DNA of 64,000 nucleotides from assembly GCF_004526235.1 (NCBI RefSeq), contig NZ_CP038159.1, positions 3,782,001 through 3,846,000 of the forward strand, read 5' to 3'. The notes under the pieces were generated by a model. The model searched no databases. It saw only the letters and a program-made list of their open reading frames with translations, and had not been told where the DNA came from. The translations under genes were made by a program, and so were the position numbers. This document shows positions 1 through 8,938 of the stretch, piece after piece. Every line of letters begins with the position of its first letter. Position 1 is the first letter of the stretch. This stretch comes from Sphingobacterium sp. CZ-2. GTDB taxonomy: Bacteria; Bacteroidota; Bacteroidia; Sphingobacteriales; Sphingobacteriaceae.

Positions 1-110
1 TGGGCTTAGCGATTGTGAAGCATATCATTGAAGCTCATCGTCAAAATGTGCATGTGCGTAGTACCGAGGGCATTGGGACCACCTTTTCTTTTACATTGAA
101 AAAGGCCTAA
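1..110 (+). CDS. Sensor histidine kinase, C-terminal end (partial)
   Basis: The open frame entering from the left edge, read from base 3, ends [12 protein letters not shown], then a short strand segment, then [15 protein letters not shown] and TAA at 108-110. GLAIVKHI followed by GxGTTFxFTLP is the G2 box and closing strand of a HATPase_c domain. Only about 35 residues are visible, so the sensor type cannot be read directly. A phosphate transport pair with a Pho-box-like promoter follows, which makes a PhoR-type kinase a reasonable inference and no more. Confidence 0.75.
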   Translation, partial: GLAIVKHIIEAHRQNVHVRSTEGIGTTFSFTLKKA

Positions 111-130
111 TTGGGGGTATTTATAAAAAC

Positions 131-164
131 TTAACATTAACTTAACATTAAGTCCATATTTTTG
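131..164 (+). promoter_or_regulatory. Pho-box-like direct repeat plus Bacteroidota -7 box
   Basis: Two copies of TTAACA at 131-136 and 142-147 stand exactly 11 bp apart, the spacing of PhoB/PhoP binding repeats. A perfect TAnnTTTG box (TATTTTTG, 157-164) begins 9 bp after the second copy. No TTG -33 element is present, as expected where an activator replaces it. The DUF47/PiT phosphate genes start 19 bp beyond the box. PhoB-type control is inferred from repeat spacing and gene content. Confidence 0.6.
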
Positions 165-183
165 CGCTACTAAAATTCAAAAT

Positions 184-831
184 ATGTCGTTGAATAGCAT
201 TTTTCAATACTTCGTTCCGAAGGACAAAAAATTCTTCCCTTTATTTGAGCAAGCTGGCTCGAATTTGATCGAAATGGCTAAGTTATTAAAAGAGAGTGTT
301 CATACCTCTGATCTACAACTTAGAAAAAACAATTCCAAATTGTTGGAAGACCTAGAACACAAAGGGGATAACCTAACCCACCAGATCCATTTAGAACTTG
401 GAAAAAACTTTATTACTCCATTCGACCGTGAAGATATCCACGCTCTAGCGAGCTCATTGGATGATGTTGCTGACTTTATCCATGGTGCTTCAAACCGTAT
501 GGAACTATATAAGGTAGAAAACCCGAGTGATGCGATGAAAGAGATCTCTGATCTTATCGTAGAAGCTACTGAACATGTTGCCAAAGCATTATTTGAACTG
601 AAAGACCTGAAAAACATCAGAAATATTACGGATTCTTGCGTTCGTATCAACAGTGTAGAAAACAAAGCGGATTACATCTTTGATAAAGCTGTAGCTGATC
701 TTTTCGAATATGAAAAGGATGCGATCAACCTGATCAAGAACAAAGAGGTATTATCGGCTATGGAAGATGCTACCGATAAATGTGAGGACGTTGCCAACGT
801 ATTAGAAAGTATCCTAGTGAAAAACGCGTAA
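184..831 (+). CDS. DUF47 family protein (PhoU-like PiT accessory)
   Basis: This 215-residue, almost wholly helical, soluble protein fits the DUF47/TIGR00153 family, which is distantly related to PhoU and is usually encoded next to PiT phosphate permeases. Acidic and charged helices run throughout (for example DREDIHALASSLDDVADFI) and no signal peptide or membrane segment is seen. The family is thought to modulate the activity of the neighbouring low-affinity phosphate transporter. The transporter gene follows 37 bp downstream on the same strand, so the two are probably co-transcribed from the Pho-box promoter. The exact regulatory mechanism is not known from sequence. Confidence 0.85.
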   Translation: MSLNSIFQYFVPKDKKFFPLFEQAGSNLIEMAKLLKESVHTSDLQLRKNNSKLLEDLEHKGDNLTHQIHLELGKNFITPFDREDIHALASSLDDVADFIHGASNRMELYKVENPSDAMKEISDLIVEATEHVAKALFELKDLKNIRNITDSCVRINSVENKADYIFDKAVADLFEYEKDAINLIKNKEVLSAMEDATDKCEDVANVLESILVKNA

Positions 832-868
832 TCGTTTTTTAACCTTTATTTCATTACAAAATTTTATC

Positions 869-1882
869 ATGGGGATAACCACATTATTAGTTGTCGTGAT
901 TGTTTTGGCGATTGCCTTTGATTATATCAATGGTTTTCATGATGCAGCAAACTCCATCGCGACCATCGTATCGACCAAAGTGCTTACGCCATTTATGGCG
1001 GTTCTTTGGGCGGCAATTTTCAATTTCGTTGCTTATTTCGTATTTACTGACCATAAGGTTGCCAATACGATCGCCAAGACGGTAATTGAAGAGTACATCA
1101 CCCTCGAGGTGATATTCGCCGGCCTCGTCGCGGCCATTTCCTGGAACTTATTTACTTGGTATTATGGAATTCCATCCAGTTCGAGCCATACATTGATCGG
1201 GGGTTTTGCCGGTTCGGGGATGGCTTTCGCTGTTTTCCAAGGTGTAAATCCAATCGAGGCCATTAACTTGAGTGCTACATTAAAGATCTTATCTTTTATT
1301 ATCCTAGCGCCTCTAGTAGGTATGACGATTTCGGTCATCATTACTTTAATTATTATCAATATCTGTAAAAAAGCGCGTCCGGCAGTTGCTGAACGTTGGT
1401 TCAAGATCCTGCAGTTGATTTCATCAGCAGGTTTGAGTTTTGCGCATGGTGGTAATGATGCACAAAAGGTAATGGGTATCATTGCTACGGCATTAATTGC
1501 GCAAGGCGTAATAGGTACATTTGAAGAAATGCCTGAGTGGGTGCCATTGGCCTGTTATGCAGCCATTGCTGCTGGAACCATGAGTGGCGGTTGGAAAATC
1601 GTGAAGACCATGGGAACCAAGATTACAAAAGTAACGCCTTTGGAAGGGGTCAGTGCGGAAACTGCAGGTGCGATTACCTTAGGTATTACGGAACATTTTG
1701 GTATTCCGGTTTCCACGACGCATACGATTACCGGTGCGATCATTGGGGTTGGTGTGGTGAAAAGGGTATCAGCTGTGAGATGGGGAGTAACCATTAGTTT
1801 ATTATGGGCATGGATTCTAACCATACCTGTGAGTGCCTTATTAGGTGGGCTTACCTTGGCTGTTATCCATTACATCTTGTAG
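869..1882 (+). CDS. pit: Inorganic phosphate transporter, PiT family
   Basis: This 337-residue polytopic membrane protein carries the two inverted family signatures: GFHDAANS near residue 22 and FAHGGNDAQK near residue 190. These lie in the two halves of the transporter and form the ion and phosphate path. The family imports phosphate driven by sodium or protons across the inner membrane; the length is typical of short bacterial PiT proteins. It is the second gene of the DUF47-pit pair. The coupling ion cannot be told from sequence. Confidence 0.93.
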   Translation: MGITTLLVVVIVLAIAFDYINGFHDAANSIATIVSTKVLTPFMAVLWAAIFNFVAYFVFTDHKVANTIAKTVIEEYITLEVIFAGLVAAISWNLFTWYYGIPSSSSHTLIGGFAGSGMAFAVFQGVNPIEAINLSATLKILSFIILAPLVGMTISVIITLIIINICKKARPAVAERWFKILQLISSAGLSFAHGGNDAQKVMGIIATALIAQGVIGTFEEMPEWVPLACYAAIAAGTMSGGWKIVKTMGTKITKVTPLEGVSAETAGAITLGITEHFGIPVSTTHTITGAIIGVGVVKRVSAVRWGVTISLLWAWILTIPVSALLGGLTLAVIHYIL

Positions 1883-1896
1883 CAAAAAGGCTACAA
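1877..1896 (+). terminator. Short hairpin at the pit stop codon
   Basis: TTGTAGC (1877-1883) pairs with GCTACAA (1890-1896) around a 6-base loop and overlaps the pit stop codon. There is no T-tract after it, so termination would be weak or Rho-assisted. Confidence 0.3.
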
Positions 1897-2122
1897 GGGG
1901 ATTAACCTTGTGTCAATTTTATTGAATTGGAACAAAGTTTTATCAAAAAATTTGCGTTATAAAATGTTAATAACTATTTTTACGCAGAAAAAGCACCGTT
2001 TTTAGTATTGAAAATACGCTTTTTAAGTTTTAACATTTTTTGGCATCGTTATTGTTAAGTTATGTTAAATTGATTAACAACTAGAAACAATTAAAAATTT
2101 TAATAACCTTAAAAAAAAGAGT

Positions 2123-3502
2123 ATGAACTATTCTACAATTAAAAAAACAGCTGTTGCAGCTTCTTTAGTAGCCGCTTTAGGTTTCGCTGAGACTGCACAA
2201 GCACAAACCCCAACAGTATTTGGTGGTAGAGGTCAGTACAGAACTTGGTCTATCGGTGTTCAAGGTGGTATTACTACTCCTAACACTATCTTAGGTGGTC
2301 AGAACGGTTTTGGTCAAAAAGTAGGTTACTTCCAAAATAAAGTGGGTGAGTACTATGGTTTAACTATCCGTAAACAATTCTCACACCTATTCGGTTTAGA
2401 ATTAGAAGGTAACCGTGGTCGTATCAAAACATATAACCATGAAATGGTTACTACTCCAGAAACTGCTAATGGTGCAAGATCTGCTGAGACTGCAGTTAAC
2501 TGGGCTGCTAGCTTAAATGGTGTATTCCAATTAGGTACTATCGACTTCATGAGAAGAGAAAATGCTGTTAACTTCTACGCTAAAGTAGGTATGGGAGTTA
2601 TGGCTCATAACCCAGTACAATACTCAACTACTGATTTCTCTGGAACTCCTGTATTCAACAACGAAGGTAACTGGGGTGAAGAAGTATTCGGTGACCGTAC
2701 TGATGTTGGAGATCGTGACAACCGTTTAACAGGATTTATCCCTGTAGGTGTTGGTGTTAAATTCAAATTATCTGAAGTTGTTGCCTTGAACTTAGGTTAC
2801 ACAATGAACTTCACTGATGATAACTTGTTATACGGACCAGTTCGTTACGACGGAAAACAAAAATTCTCTAACCTATACGGTGGTTTAGAATTCACTTTAG
2901 GATCTCGTGATAAAGAGAACTTAACGTTCACTAACCCAGTTGCTACTTTATATGATGAGTTGAAAGACCCTTCATTACGTAACGAAGTTGAAGCTTTGAA
3001 ACAACGTGTATCCACTTTAGAAGGTACTGTTGATCAATTGAGCAAAGACTCTGATGGTGACGGTGTATCTGATAAGTTTGATAAATGTCCAGGAACTCCT
3101 GCAGGTACTGTAGTTGATGGTTCAGGATGTCCAATCAAATTCCCAGAGCAACAATTAACTGATGGTACTGTTTCTTCAGGATACTACGCTCCAATTCAAT
3201 TCGAATTTGATAGCTCTGTATTGAAAACTGAATCTTACGCTACCTTAGATAAATTAGCTCAAGAATTGAAAGCTAACAACTCTAACGTAACTTTAGATGG
3301 ATATGCATCTGCAGAAGGTACTGAAGCTTACAACATGAACCTTTCTAACGACCGTGCAAACGCAGTTAAACAATACTTAGTAAATGCTGGTGTTTCTGCA
3401 TCAAGCATCACTGCTACAGGTTACGGAGAAGCTAATCCAGTTGCATCTAACGCTACTGAAGAAGGAAGAATCCAAAACCGTCGTGTTGAAATCAAAAAAT
3501 AA
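2123..3502 (+). CDS. OmpA family outer-membrane protein with TSP3-type linker
   Basis: 459 residues. A Sec signal peptide ends near residue 28 (ETAQAQ). Residues about 30-280 are rich in alternating aromatic strands and glycine and should form an N-terminal beta-barrel. A calcium-binding thrombospondin type-3 stretch (DSDGDGVSDKFDKCPGTP) lies near residue 310. The C-terminal OmpA/MotB peptidoglycan-binding domain covers about 353-459 with IQFEFDSS and NLSNDRANAVKQYL. The protein should tie the outer membrane to peptidoglycan. Codon choice is more uniform than in neighbouring genes, with heavy use of GGT, GAA and TTA, consistent with high expression. A long 5' region and a strong terminator suggest a single-gene unit. 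Confidence 0.93.
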   Translation: MNYSTIKKTAVAASLVAALGFAETAQAQTPTVFGGRGQYRTWSIGVQGGITTPNTILGGQNGFGQKVGYFQNKVGEYYGLTIRKQFSHLFGLELEGNRGRIKTYNHEMVTTPETANGARSAETAVNWAASLNGVFQLGTIDFMRRENAVNFYAKVGMGVMAHNPVQYSTTDFSGTPVFNNEGNWGEEVFGDRTDVGDRDNRLTGFIPVGVGVKFKLSEVVALNLGYTMNFTDDNLLYGPVRYDGKQKFSNLYGGLEFTLGSRDKENLTFTNPVATLYDELKDPSLRNEVEALKQRVSTLEGTVDQLSKDSDGDGVSDKFDKCPGTPAGTVVDGSGCPIKFPEQQLTDGTVSSGYYAPIQFEFDSSVLKTESYATLDKLAQELKANNSNVTLDGYASAEGTEAYNMNLSNDRANAVKQYLVNAGVSASSITATGYGEANPVASNATEEGRIQNRRVEIKK

Positions 3503-3533
3503 TTATTAGCAATAATAATTAACACATAAAGAG

Positions 3534-3563
3534 GTGCCGGTTCTACAACCGGCACTTTTTTTT
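3534..3563 (+). terminator. Rho-independent terminator after the OmpA gene
   Basis: GTGCCGGTT and AACCGGCAC form a 9-bp GC-rich stem around CTAC (3534-3555), followed by eight T residues (3556-3563). This is a textbook intrinsic terminator. Confidence 0.93.
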
Positions 3564-3703
3564 ATGCATAAATTTTACTTTCCTACCCACTGACAGTCAT
3601 AGGATTGTGGATATGTTGAAAATAATATGATACGTTCCGTAATTTAATTTGCTATTTTCAACAAGGGAAAGAAGTTAATCGATAATTTTAAAGGAGGAGA
3701 ATA

Positions 3704-5113
3704 ATGGAAGAAGACTTTGAATTTGAATCACCTGAAGAGCAAAAATTCTCAGTTGATCGTTATGAAGAGATGCTGAGGAATGAAGATCAATACTTTTTCG
3801 ATGCCAAGGCTTTTGAAAGCATCATTGACTATTACATAACGAAAAATGACCCCGTAAAAGCTCTACAAGTTATTGAATTCGCCGCGGCTCAGCACCCATT
3901 TGAAACAACATTCTTAATAAAAAAAGCCCAACTATTAGCAAGTACCATGCAGTACGAGCAAGCATTGGATGCTTTGACCAAAGTAGAATTTTTAGAGCCT
4001 TCGGAAGCCGACATCTATCTAATCAGGGGAACAATTTTCTCCGCCATGCAGGATCATGAACTTGCGGAAGAAAACTTTTTCAAGGCATTATCATTAAGTG
4101 ATTCCAAAGACGAGATTTACTATCAGATAGCCGGTCTATACCAGATGCAGGGACATTATGCCAAAGCCATTCATTATTTAAAGAAATGTTTAAAAATTAA
4201 TAATGAAAACCAGGATGCCCTATACGAAATAGCTTTTTGCTATGATGTATTGGAGCAACAGGAAGAAAGTATCGCATTTTATAAGCAATATATAGATACC
4301 GATCCTTATTCTTATGCTGCATGGTATAACCTGGGCAATGCACATCATAAATTAGAACAATATGCGGCCGCCATAGATGCATACGATTATGCAATCCTTA
4401 TCAAGGATAATTTCTCATCGGCCTATTATAATAAAGGAAACGCATTGGTCAATCTAGATCGATATGCGGAAGCCATAGAAGTATATAAACATACTTTTGA
4501 ATACGAACCCCCAACCGCCGATACCTATTGCGCGATTGGTGAATGCTATGAAAAATTGGAACAGATGGATGAAGCCCGTTCCTATTACAAGAAGGCGGTA
4601 AAACTGGATAGCAATCAAAGCGATGCCTGGTTTGGAATCGGTGTAACACTTGATTTTGAGGAACGCTATTTCGAATCCCTGCATTTTTATAAAAAAGCAT
4701 TGGATATCGATGATGAGAATCCGGACTACTGGTTTGCCATTGCTGATGCTCGATACAAATTGAAACAATACGATGAGTCCATCGAGGCCTATACCAAGGT
4801 AGTGGAATTGAACAGTACCGATATCGAAGCCTGGTTAGACTTTTCATCGTTATTGTACGAATTGGGCAAATTGCAGGAAGCTACTGAAGTTATTGCTGAG
4901 GCCATCAAATGCAACCCGGATGAAGCGGTCCTTTATTACCGCATGGTCGCCTACCTTTTTGCTGCAGGAAAATATAACGACGCATTGAATTATCTGGAAA
5001 TCGCCTTGAACAGCGACCCTGAGAAACATTACATCTTATTCGAATACCTTCCGCAGTTACAGGGTAATCCGATAATTTTAGATATCATCAAAAAGTACTC
5101 CGAAGGAAAATGA
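3704..5113 (+). CDS. Tetratricopeptide repeat protein
   Basis: 469 residues built almost entirely of about 34-residue TPR units (recurring patterns such as WYNLGNAHHKLEQYAAAIDA and YYNKGNALVNLDRYAEAIEV). An acidic N-terminal tail (EEDFEFESPEEQ) precedes the repeats. No signal peptide is present, so it is expected in the cytoplasm as a protein-protein scaffold. The start is supported by an AAAGGAGGAG ribosome-binding sequence, unusually strong for this genome, 7 bp upstream. The stop overlaps the aroE start (ATGA), so the genes are translationally coupled. The partner protein is unknown. Confidence 0.85.
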   Translation: MEEDFEFESPEEQKFSVDRYEEMLRNEDQYFFDAKAFESIIDYYITKNDPVKALQVIEFAAAQHPFETTFLIKKAQLLASTMQYEQALDALTKVEFLEPSEADIYLIRGTIFSAMQDHELAEENFFKALSLSDSKDEIYYQIAGLYQMQGHYAKAIHYLKKCLKINNENQDALYEIAFCYDVLEQQEESIAFYKQYIDTDPYSYAAWYNLGNAHHKLEQYAAAIDAYDYAILIKDNFSSAYYNKGNALVNLDRYAEAIEVYKHTFEYEPPTADTYCAIGECYEKLEQMDEARSYYKKAVKLDSNQSDAWFGIGVTLDFEERYFESLHFYKKALDIDDENPDYWFAIADARYKLKQYDESIEAYTKVVELNSTDIEAWLDFSSLLYELGKLQEATEVIAEAIKCNPDEAVLYYRMVAYLFAAGKYNDALNYLEIALNSDPEKHYILFEYLPQLQGNPIILDIIKKYSEGK

Positions 5114-5856
5114 AATACTTAGGATTGATAGGTTATCCCCTGGGACATTCCTTTTCCAAAAAATACTATTTAGATAAATTTGATAAAGAAAACATACAGG
5201 GTATAGACTACGATCTATACCCTATTTCTGATATCGAAAAGTTCCCAGAACTTTACACCTCCAATCCTGATTTCTACGGTGTCAATGTAACTATTCCTTA
5301 TAAACAGGATGTCATTCCTTATTTGGATGAGCTATCGGAAGAAGCAAAGGTAATCGGGGCGGTCAATTGCATTCAGATCAAACGACAAGAGAATGGAAGG
5401 CCCTATTTAAAAGGTTTCAATACCGATGCCTATGGCTTCGAGCAATCGCTATTGCCCTTCCTCAAACTTGAGCACAAAAAAGCCCTGATACTAGGAAATG
5501 GTGGAGCGACCAAGGCCGTTAAGTATGTATTGGATAAACTTCGCATCCCCTACCAAGTCGTAAGCAGGACCAAAGACGCAGAAAACATCAGTTATGCTGA
5601 TCTTACCGACAGTATCATTGCACAACATCAGATCATTATCAACTGCTCGCCTGTGGGCACTTATCCCAACATCGATCAATGTCCGGACATCCCCTTTGAA
5701 GGCATTGGACCAGGTCATCTGCTTTATGACCTGATCTATAATCCCGAAGAAACCCTGTTCCTCCAAAAGGGAAAGGCGCGGGGGGCCGCCATCAAGAATG
5801 GATTCGAAATGCTGGTATTGCAGGCGGAGAAAAACTGGGAAGTCTGGAATCAATAA
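5110..5856 (+). CDS. aroE: Shikimate dehydrogenase
   Basis: 248 residues. The N-terminal substrate domain has GHSFSKKYY (shikimate-binding serine region) and GVNVTIPYK with the catalytic lysine, followed by GAVNCI and NTDAYGF. The C-terminal Rossmann domain carries the dinucleotide loop LGNGGATKAV. It reduces 3-dehydroshikimate to shikimate with NADPH in aromatic amino acid synthesis in the cytoplasm. It is slightly shorter than the roughly 270-residue E. coli enzyme, as is common in Bacteroidota. It overlaps the TPR gene by 4 bp. Confidence 0.95.
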   Translation: MKYLGLIGYPLGHSFSKKYYLDKFDKENIQGIDYDLYPISDIEKFPELYTSNPDFYGVNVTIPYKQDVIPYLDELSEEAKVIGAVNCIQIKRQENGRPYLKGFNTDAYGFEQSLLPFLKLEHKKALILGNGGATKAVKYVLDKLRIPYQVVSRTKDAENISYADLTDSIIAQHQIIINCSPVGTYPNIDQCPDIPFEGIGPGHLLYDLIYNPEETLFLQKGKARGAAIKNGFEMLVLQAEKNWEVWNQ

Positions 5857-5863
5857 TAATTCC

Positions 5864-5871
5864 TATTTTTG
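5864..5871 (+). promoter_or_regulatory. Possible -7 box just before the hydrolase start
   Basis: TATTTTTG matches TAnnTTTG and ends 3 bp before the ATG at 5875. No -33 TTG is seen. If used it would give a leaderless mRNA; it may equally be chance, because the gene is already served by the upstream operon. Confidence 0.25.
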
Positions 5872-5874
5872 GAT

Positions 5875-6516
5875 ATGCTACATATCAAAACGTTCACCTT
5901 TAACCCTTACCAGGAGAATACCTATATCATCTATAATGATGAGAAAGAATGCATCATTGTAGACCCTGGCATGCATAATTACCAGGAAGAAGAAGTCTTC
6001 AAATCCTATGTAGAACAGCAAAACCTCAAACCCATTGCCCTGATCAATACACATGGCCATATCGACCACGTTTTGGGCAACAGATTTATCTATGAAACCT
6101 ATGGCCTAATGCCACAATTCCATGAACTGGAGCTTCCATTGGTCGTTCAAGTGCAGAATTACGCGCCTCAGATGGGCATACGATATGAGCCATCGCCAAT
6201 CCCGGAAACCTTTTTAAAGGAAACCGATCAATTGAAAATTGGTGATGAAACCATTTCCTTGATCTTCGCTCCAGGGCATTCCCCTGGTCATTTATGTCTG
6301 TACAGTAAAGACCATGGCTTTCTGATCGGTGGAGATGTCCTATTTCATCGCAGTATCGGCCGCACAGACCTTCCAGGAGGCAATCATCAGCAGTTATTGA
6401 ACAGTATTGCCCAGAATATCTACAGCCTGCCTGAGGAGACGGTAGTCCATCCAGGCCATGGTCCCTCAACCACGGTTGCGGAAGAGAAACAGATGAACCC
6501 TTTTATCCGCGCATAA
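5875..6516 (+). CDS. MBL-fold metal-dependent hydrolase (glyoxalase II-like)
   Basis: 213 residues. The metal motif TxHxHxDH is present as INTHGHIDHVLGN (His60, His62, Asp64, His65), followed by HSPGH, GGDVLF and the late VHPGHGP histidine. This is the short glyoxalase II-like group without the extended C-terminal substrate domain, expected to hydrolyse thioesters or related substrates with a two-zinc centre. The ATG at 5875 was chosen over an in-frame TTG two codons earlier. It lies 18 bp after aroE and 3 bp before the permease gene. The true substrate is unknown. Confidence 0.85.
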   Translation: MLHIKTFTFNPYQENTYIIYNDEKECIIVDPGMHNYQEEEVFKSYVEQQNLKPIALINTHGHIDHVLGNRFIYETYGLMPQFHELELPLVVQVQNYAPQMGIRYEPSPIPETFLKETDQLKIGDETISLIFAPGHSPGHLCLYSKDHGFLIGGDVLFHRSIGRTDLPGGNHQQLLNSIAQNIYSLPEETVVHPGHGPSTTVAEEKQMNPFIRA

Positions 6517-6519
6517 ACC

Positions 6520-7746
6520 ATGAGGTTACCTGTATTCTTCGCCAAGCGCTATCTATTTTCCAAAAAATCAGTTAATGCCATCAACATTATCTCCGGAATC
6601 AGTGTGGTCGGTGTTCTGGTCAGTACAGCAGCCTTGGTCATCGTGCTATCATTCTACAACGGCTTGGAGAAGTTTATCCTGTCGCAATACAGCATATTCT
6701 CACCCGAGCTGCGAATAGAACCGTCCAAAGGGAAAGTCTTTTCCGGCCAGGGCGAAAAGTTCAAGCAACTTCGCGAAAACCCAAATATCTCCTCCTATAG
6801 TGAGGTTTTGGAAGATAAAGTACTTGCAGAATACAACCATCAACAATTCATTGGAAAGATCAAAGGGATTGAACCCGAAAGCATCAAAAGCCACGCAACA
6901 CAGGATATGTTGTTTGCGGGAAATCTTTCCATTCAGGGCGACAGTATAAATTTTGGGATACTGGGGGCTCAGGTACAGGCCAATCTGCAAGTGCCCTTAC
7001 GTGGGGCAGACGATCAGGTGCTTCTGCATATTCCTGACAAACATGCTTCTCCAAACAATATAAATCCCTTGGAGGATATCCGTTCCAGACCGATCACCCC
7101 GAATGCCATCCTCCGGTTCCAACCCGGTTTCGATGACCTCATCATCGTTCCTATAGATTTCGCGAAGGACCTATTGAACGAACATCAGCATATCTCAGCC
7201 ATTGAGCTGTTTGGGAAGAATGATAACGATCCGAAATTAAAATCCGAGATCCAGCATTTATTAGGTGATGATTTTCTGGTCAAAAACAGGGAACAACAAA
7301 ATCCGACGCTATACAAAACGGTGAGATCCGAGAAATGGATCGTCTTTTTTATCGTCACCATCATCGGCATCATCGCCATTTTCAATATCATTGGTTCCTT
7401 GACCATGCTGGTGATCGACAAGAAACAGGATGTAGTCGTGCTAAAAAGCCTAGGCGCGAATGATGGGCTGATCCAGAACGTCTTCTTCTACCAGGGGATC
7501 ATGATCGCTTTGATCGGAAGCCTTGTGGGTGCTGCAATCGGTCTCGTTTTTTGTTGGCTGCAGGAACGTTATGGCTTGGTTACCACCAATGAGGGATCCC
7601 TTTTTGATGCTTACCCTGTGGATGTCAGATACAGCGATATCTTCCTGATCCTATTGACGGTGATGTTGGTATCCACACTGGTGTCCTATCTTGCATCAAG
7701 ATTGAACATCAAAGGTTTCAACAAAAGAACCATGTTGGAATCCTAA
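6520..7746 (+). CDS. LolC/FtsX-type ABC transporter permease
   Basis: 408 residues. An N-terminal membrane segment (about 21-45, starting NAINIISGISVVG), a large periplasmic region, and three C-terminal segments around 270, 325 and 375 match the MacB/LolC permease topology. The N-terminal FAKRYLFSKKS motif is typical of LolC/E proteins. The family extracts lipoproteins from the inner membrane for transport to the outer membrane. No ATPase gene (lolD) lies beside it, so the partner must be encoded elsewhere. It closes the TPR-aroE-hydrolase-permease run. Confidence 0.85.
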   Translation: MRLPVFFAKRYLFSKKSVNAINIISGISVVGVLVSTAALVIVLSFYNGLEKFILSQYSIFSPELRIEPSKGKVFSGQGEKFKQLRENPNISSYSEVLEDKVLAEYNHQQFIGKIKGIEPESIKSHATQDMLFAGNLSIQGDSINFGILGAQVQANLQVPLRGADDQVLLHIPDKHASPNNINPLEDIRSRPITPNAILRFQPGFDDLIIVPIDFAKDLLNEHQHISAIELFGKNDNDPKLKSEIQHLLGDDFLVKNREQQNPTLYKTVRSEKWIVFFIVTIIGIIAIFNIIGSLTMLVIDKKQDVVVLKSLGANDGLIQNVFFYQGIMIALIGSLVGAAIGLVFCWLQERYGLVTTNEGSLFDAYPVDVRYSDIFLILLTVMLVSTLVSYLASRLNIKGFNKRTMLES

Positions 7747-7784
7747 TAACAGCATTCCCAATTCTAAAGAATTTAAAAAAAGAA

Positions 7785-8441
7785 TTAGTATTTCAATCGT
7801 TCGCGACTATAATCACCACGCTTGATCTGGTTGATCAATTGTCCCCAAGCAAATGGGTTCAACAAAGGATTGTTGAAATTCTGATTGATGTTTCTATTCG
7901 ACATGTTAAGATGTCTTTGCATGCTGTTAAAAGCCTGGATTTCTCCAGCGCTACGTGGCAAAATACGAGATAACGAAGCAATAGACTCTGCGGAGGTATT
8001 CCTTTTGGCCGACATCAGATCATCACTGTACACATTCATGGCCAGGAACTCCCTATTGAACTCCTCAATACTCGCCCAAGGCAAAGGTCTGCCAAGCGTG
8101 ATCACAGGAAGTTCTTCCACTAAAGGTTCCAATTCGATCTTTGCGGTATATTTATCCGAACTCACATTAGGGATCGTGAATTTAACGGGGGCATATCCAA
8201 TGGAGGAGAATTCGATCACATCGCCTACATGGGCAACAAAAGAGAAGTAACCCTCATGGTTTGCCGCATAGGTTTCATTCAGGTAGCTAGAATTTTTAAC
8301 GGTAACAAAAGGGACTGCGATTTCAGTGCCCTGAGCATAGGTAAACCCAGAAAGCTGCACTATTTTTCGCTGTTGTGCACTTGCCTGCAAACAAAAAACA
8401 AATAGGGTAGCCATTAAAATATATTTCATCCAGGTTTTCAT
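7785..8441 (-). CDS. Secreted carboxypeptidase-like regulatory domain protein
   Basis: 218 residues from the ATG at 8441; an in-frame GTG at 8450 overlaps a -7 box and was rejected, and a further ATG at 8429 is possible. The signal peptide ends FCLQASAQQ. A CarboxypepD_reg-like beta-sandwich (about 30-110: LSGFTYAQGTEIAVPFVTV, then EGYFSFVAHVGD and FSSIGYAPVKF) is followed by a helical region rich in Asn and Arg. Such stand-alone proteins are common in Bacteroidota and are usually periplasmic or outer-membrane associated. No enzymatic residues are evident and the role is unknown. Confidence 0.7.
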   Translation of the reverse strand: MKTWMKYILMATLFVFCLQASAQQRKIVQLSGFTYAQGTEIAVPFVTVKNSSYLNETYAANHEGYFSFVAHVGDVIEFSSIGYAPVKFTIPNVSSDKYTAKIELEPLVEELPVITLGRPLPWASIEEFNREFLAMNVYSDDLMSAKRNTSAESIASLSRILPRSAGEIQAFNSMQRHLNMSNRNINQNFNNPLLNPFAWGQLINQIKRGDYSRERLKY

Positions 8442-8449
8442 CTTTCCCA

Positions 8450-8457
8450 CAAAACTA
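8450..8457 (-). promoter_or_regulatory. -7 box close to the carboxypeptidase-like gene start
   Basis: On the minus strand TAGTTTTG matches TAnnTTTG and its last base is 8 bp from the ATG at 8441. No matching -33 TTG is seen. If used, the mRNA would be nearly leaderless, or translation would start at 8429. Confidence 0.35.
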
Positions 8458-8512
8458 ACACATTAATTCATAGACCGTTGTTAAATTGTGTTAACCGTAT
8501 CTAAAAATTTTA

Positions 8513-8788
8513 TTACAATTGGTTTGGGGTAATGGCATTAGGATCGTTCATGTCCGTTAAATTGATGGCTTCCACCGCTACAATCTCGGGAACGGCCTTT
8601 TTGATCGCTTGTTCCAAACCGGCTTTAAAAGTCATGATACTCATGGAGCAATTAGCACATGTGCCCAACAGCTTCAATTTAACAACATTGTCGGGGGTAA
8701 TCTCCTCTATAGATACATTTCCTCCATCTGTTTCCAGATAGGGCCTAATGGTATCTAATGCCTGCTCAACTCTCTCTAATAGATTCAT
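8513..8788 (-). CDS. NifU-like Fe-S scaffold or carrier protein
   Basis: 91 residues corresponding to the C-terminal NifU domain alone. The cluster-binding CxxC is present at Cys44 and Cys47 in LGTCANCSMS, following the family pattern IRPYLETDGGN. Single-domain NifU proteins hold or pass Fe-S clusters to apo-enzymes. The ATG at 8788 was chosen over a TTG two codons upstream. It is a single-gene unit; Fe-S clients elsewhere in the window include RlmN, NrdG and the DUF59 protein's targets, but a direct link is only inference. Confidence 0.9.
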   Translation of the reverse strand: MNLLERVEQALDTIRPYLETDGGNVSIEEITPDNVVKLKLLGTCANCSMSIMTFKAGLEQAIKKAVPEIVAVEAINLTDMNDPNAITPNQL

Positions 8789-8815
8789 GTTCAAAAAAAT
8801 AATCTTTTTATAGGG

Positions 8816-8847
8816 TAAATATAGCTAATTTTTAACAAATGTTCAAA
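8816..8847 (-). promoter_or_regulatory. Predicted promoter of the NifU-like gene
   Basis: On the minus strand TTTG (8847-8844), a 20-bp spacer and TATATTTA (8823-8816) approximate the TTTG-N19-TAnnTTTG promoter, with one mismatch in the last base. It lies 28 bp upstream of the ATG. Confidence 0.4.
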
Positions 8848-8938
8848 GCGGCCTATATTGCTATAGAACCGCTCTCAAACAATTAATAATTGATTTGGTT
8901 GAATATTATATCCGCTGATAATAACCAAAATCTATATT

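Noticed and set aside
8880-8892. Palindrome CAATTAATAATTG as an operator
   Set aside because: Very AT-rich, short and not placed over a promoter; expected by chance in such sequence.
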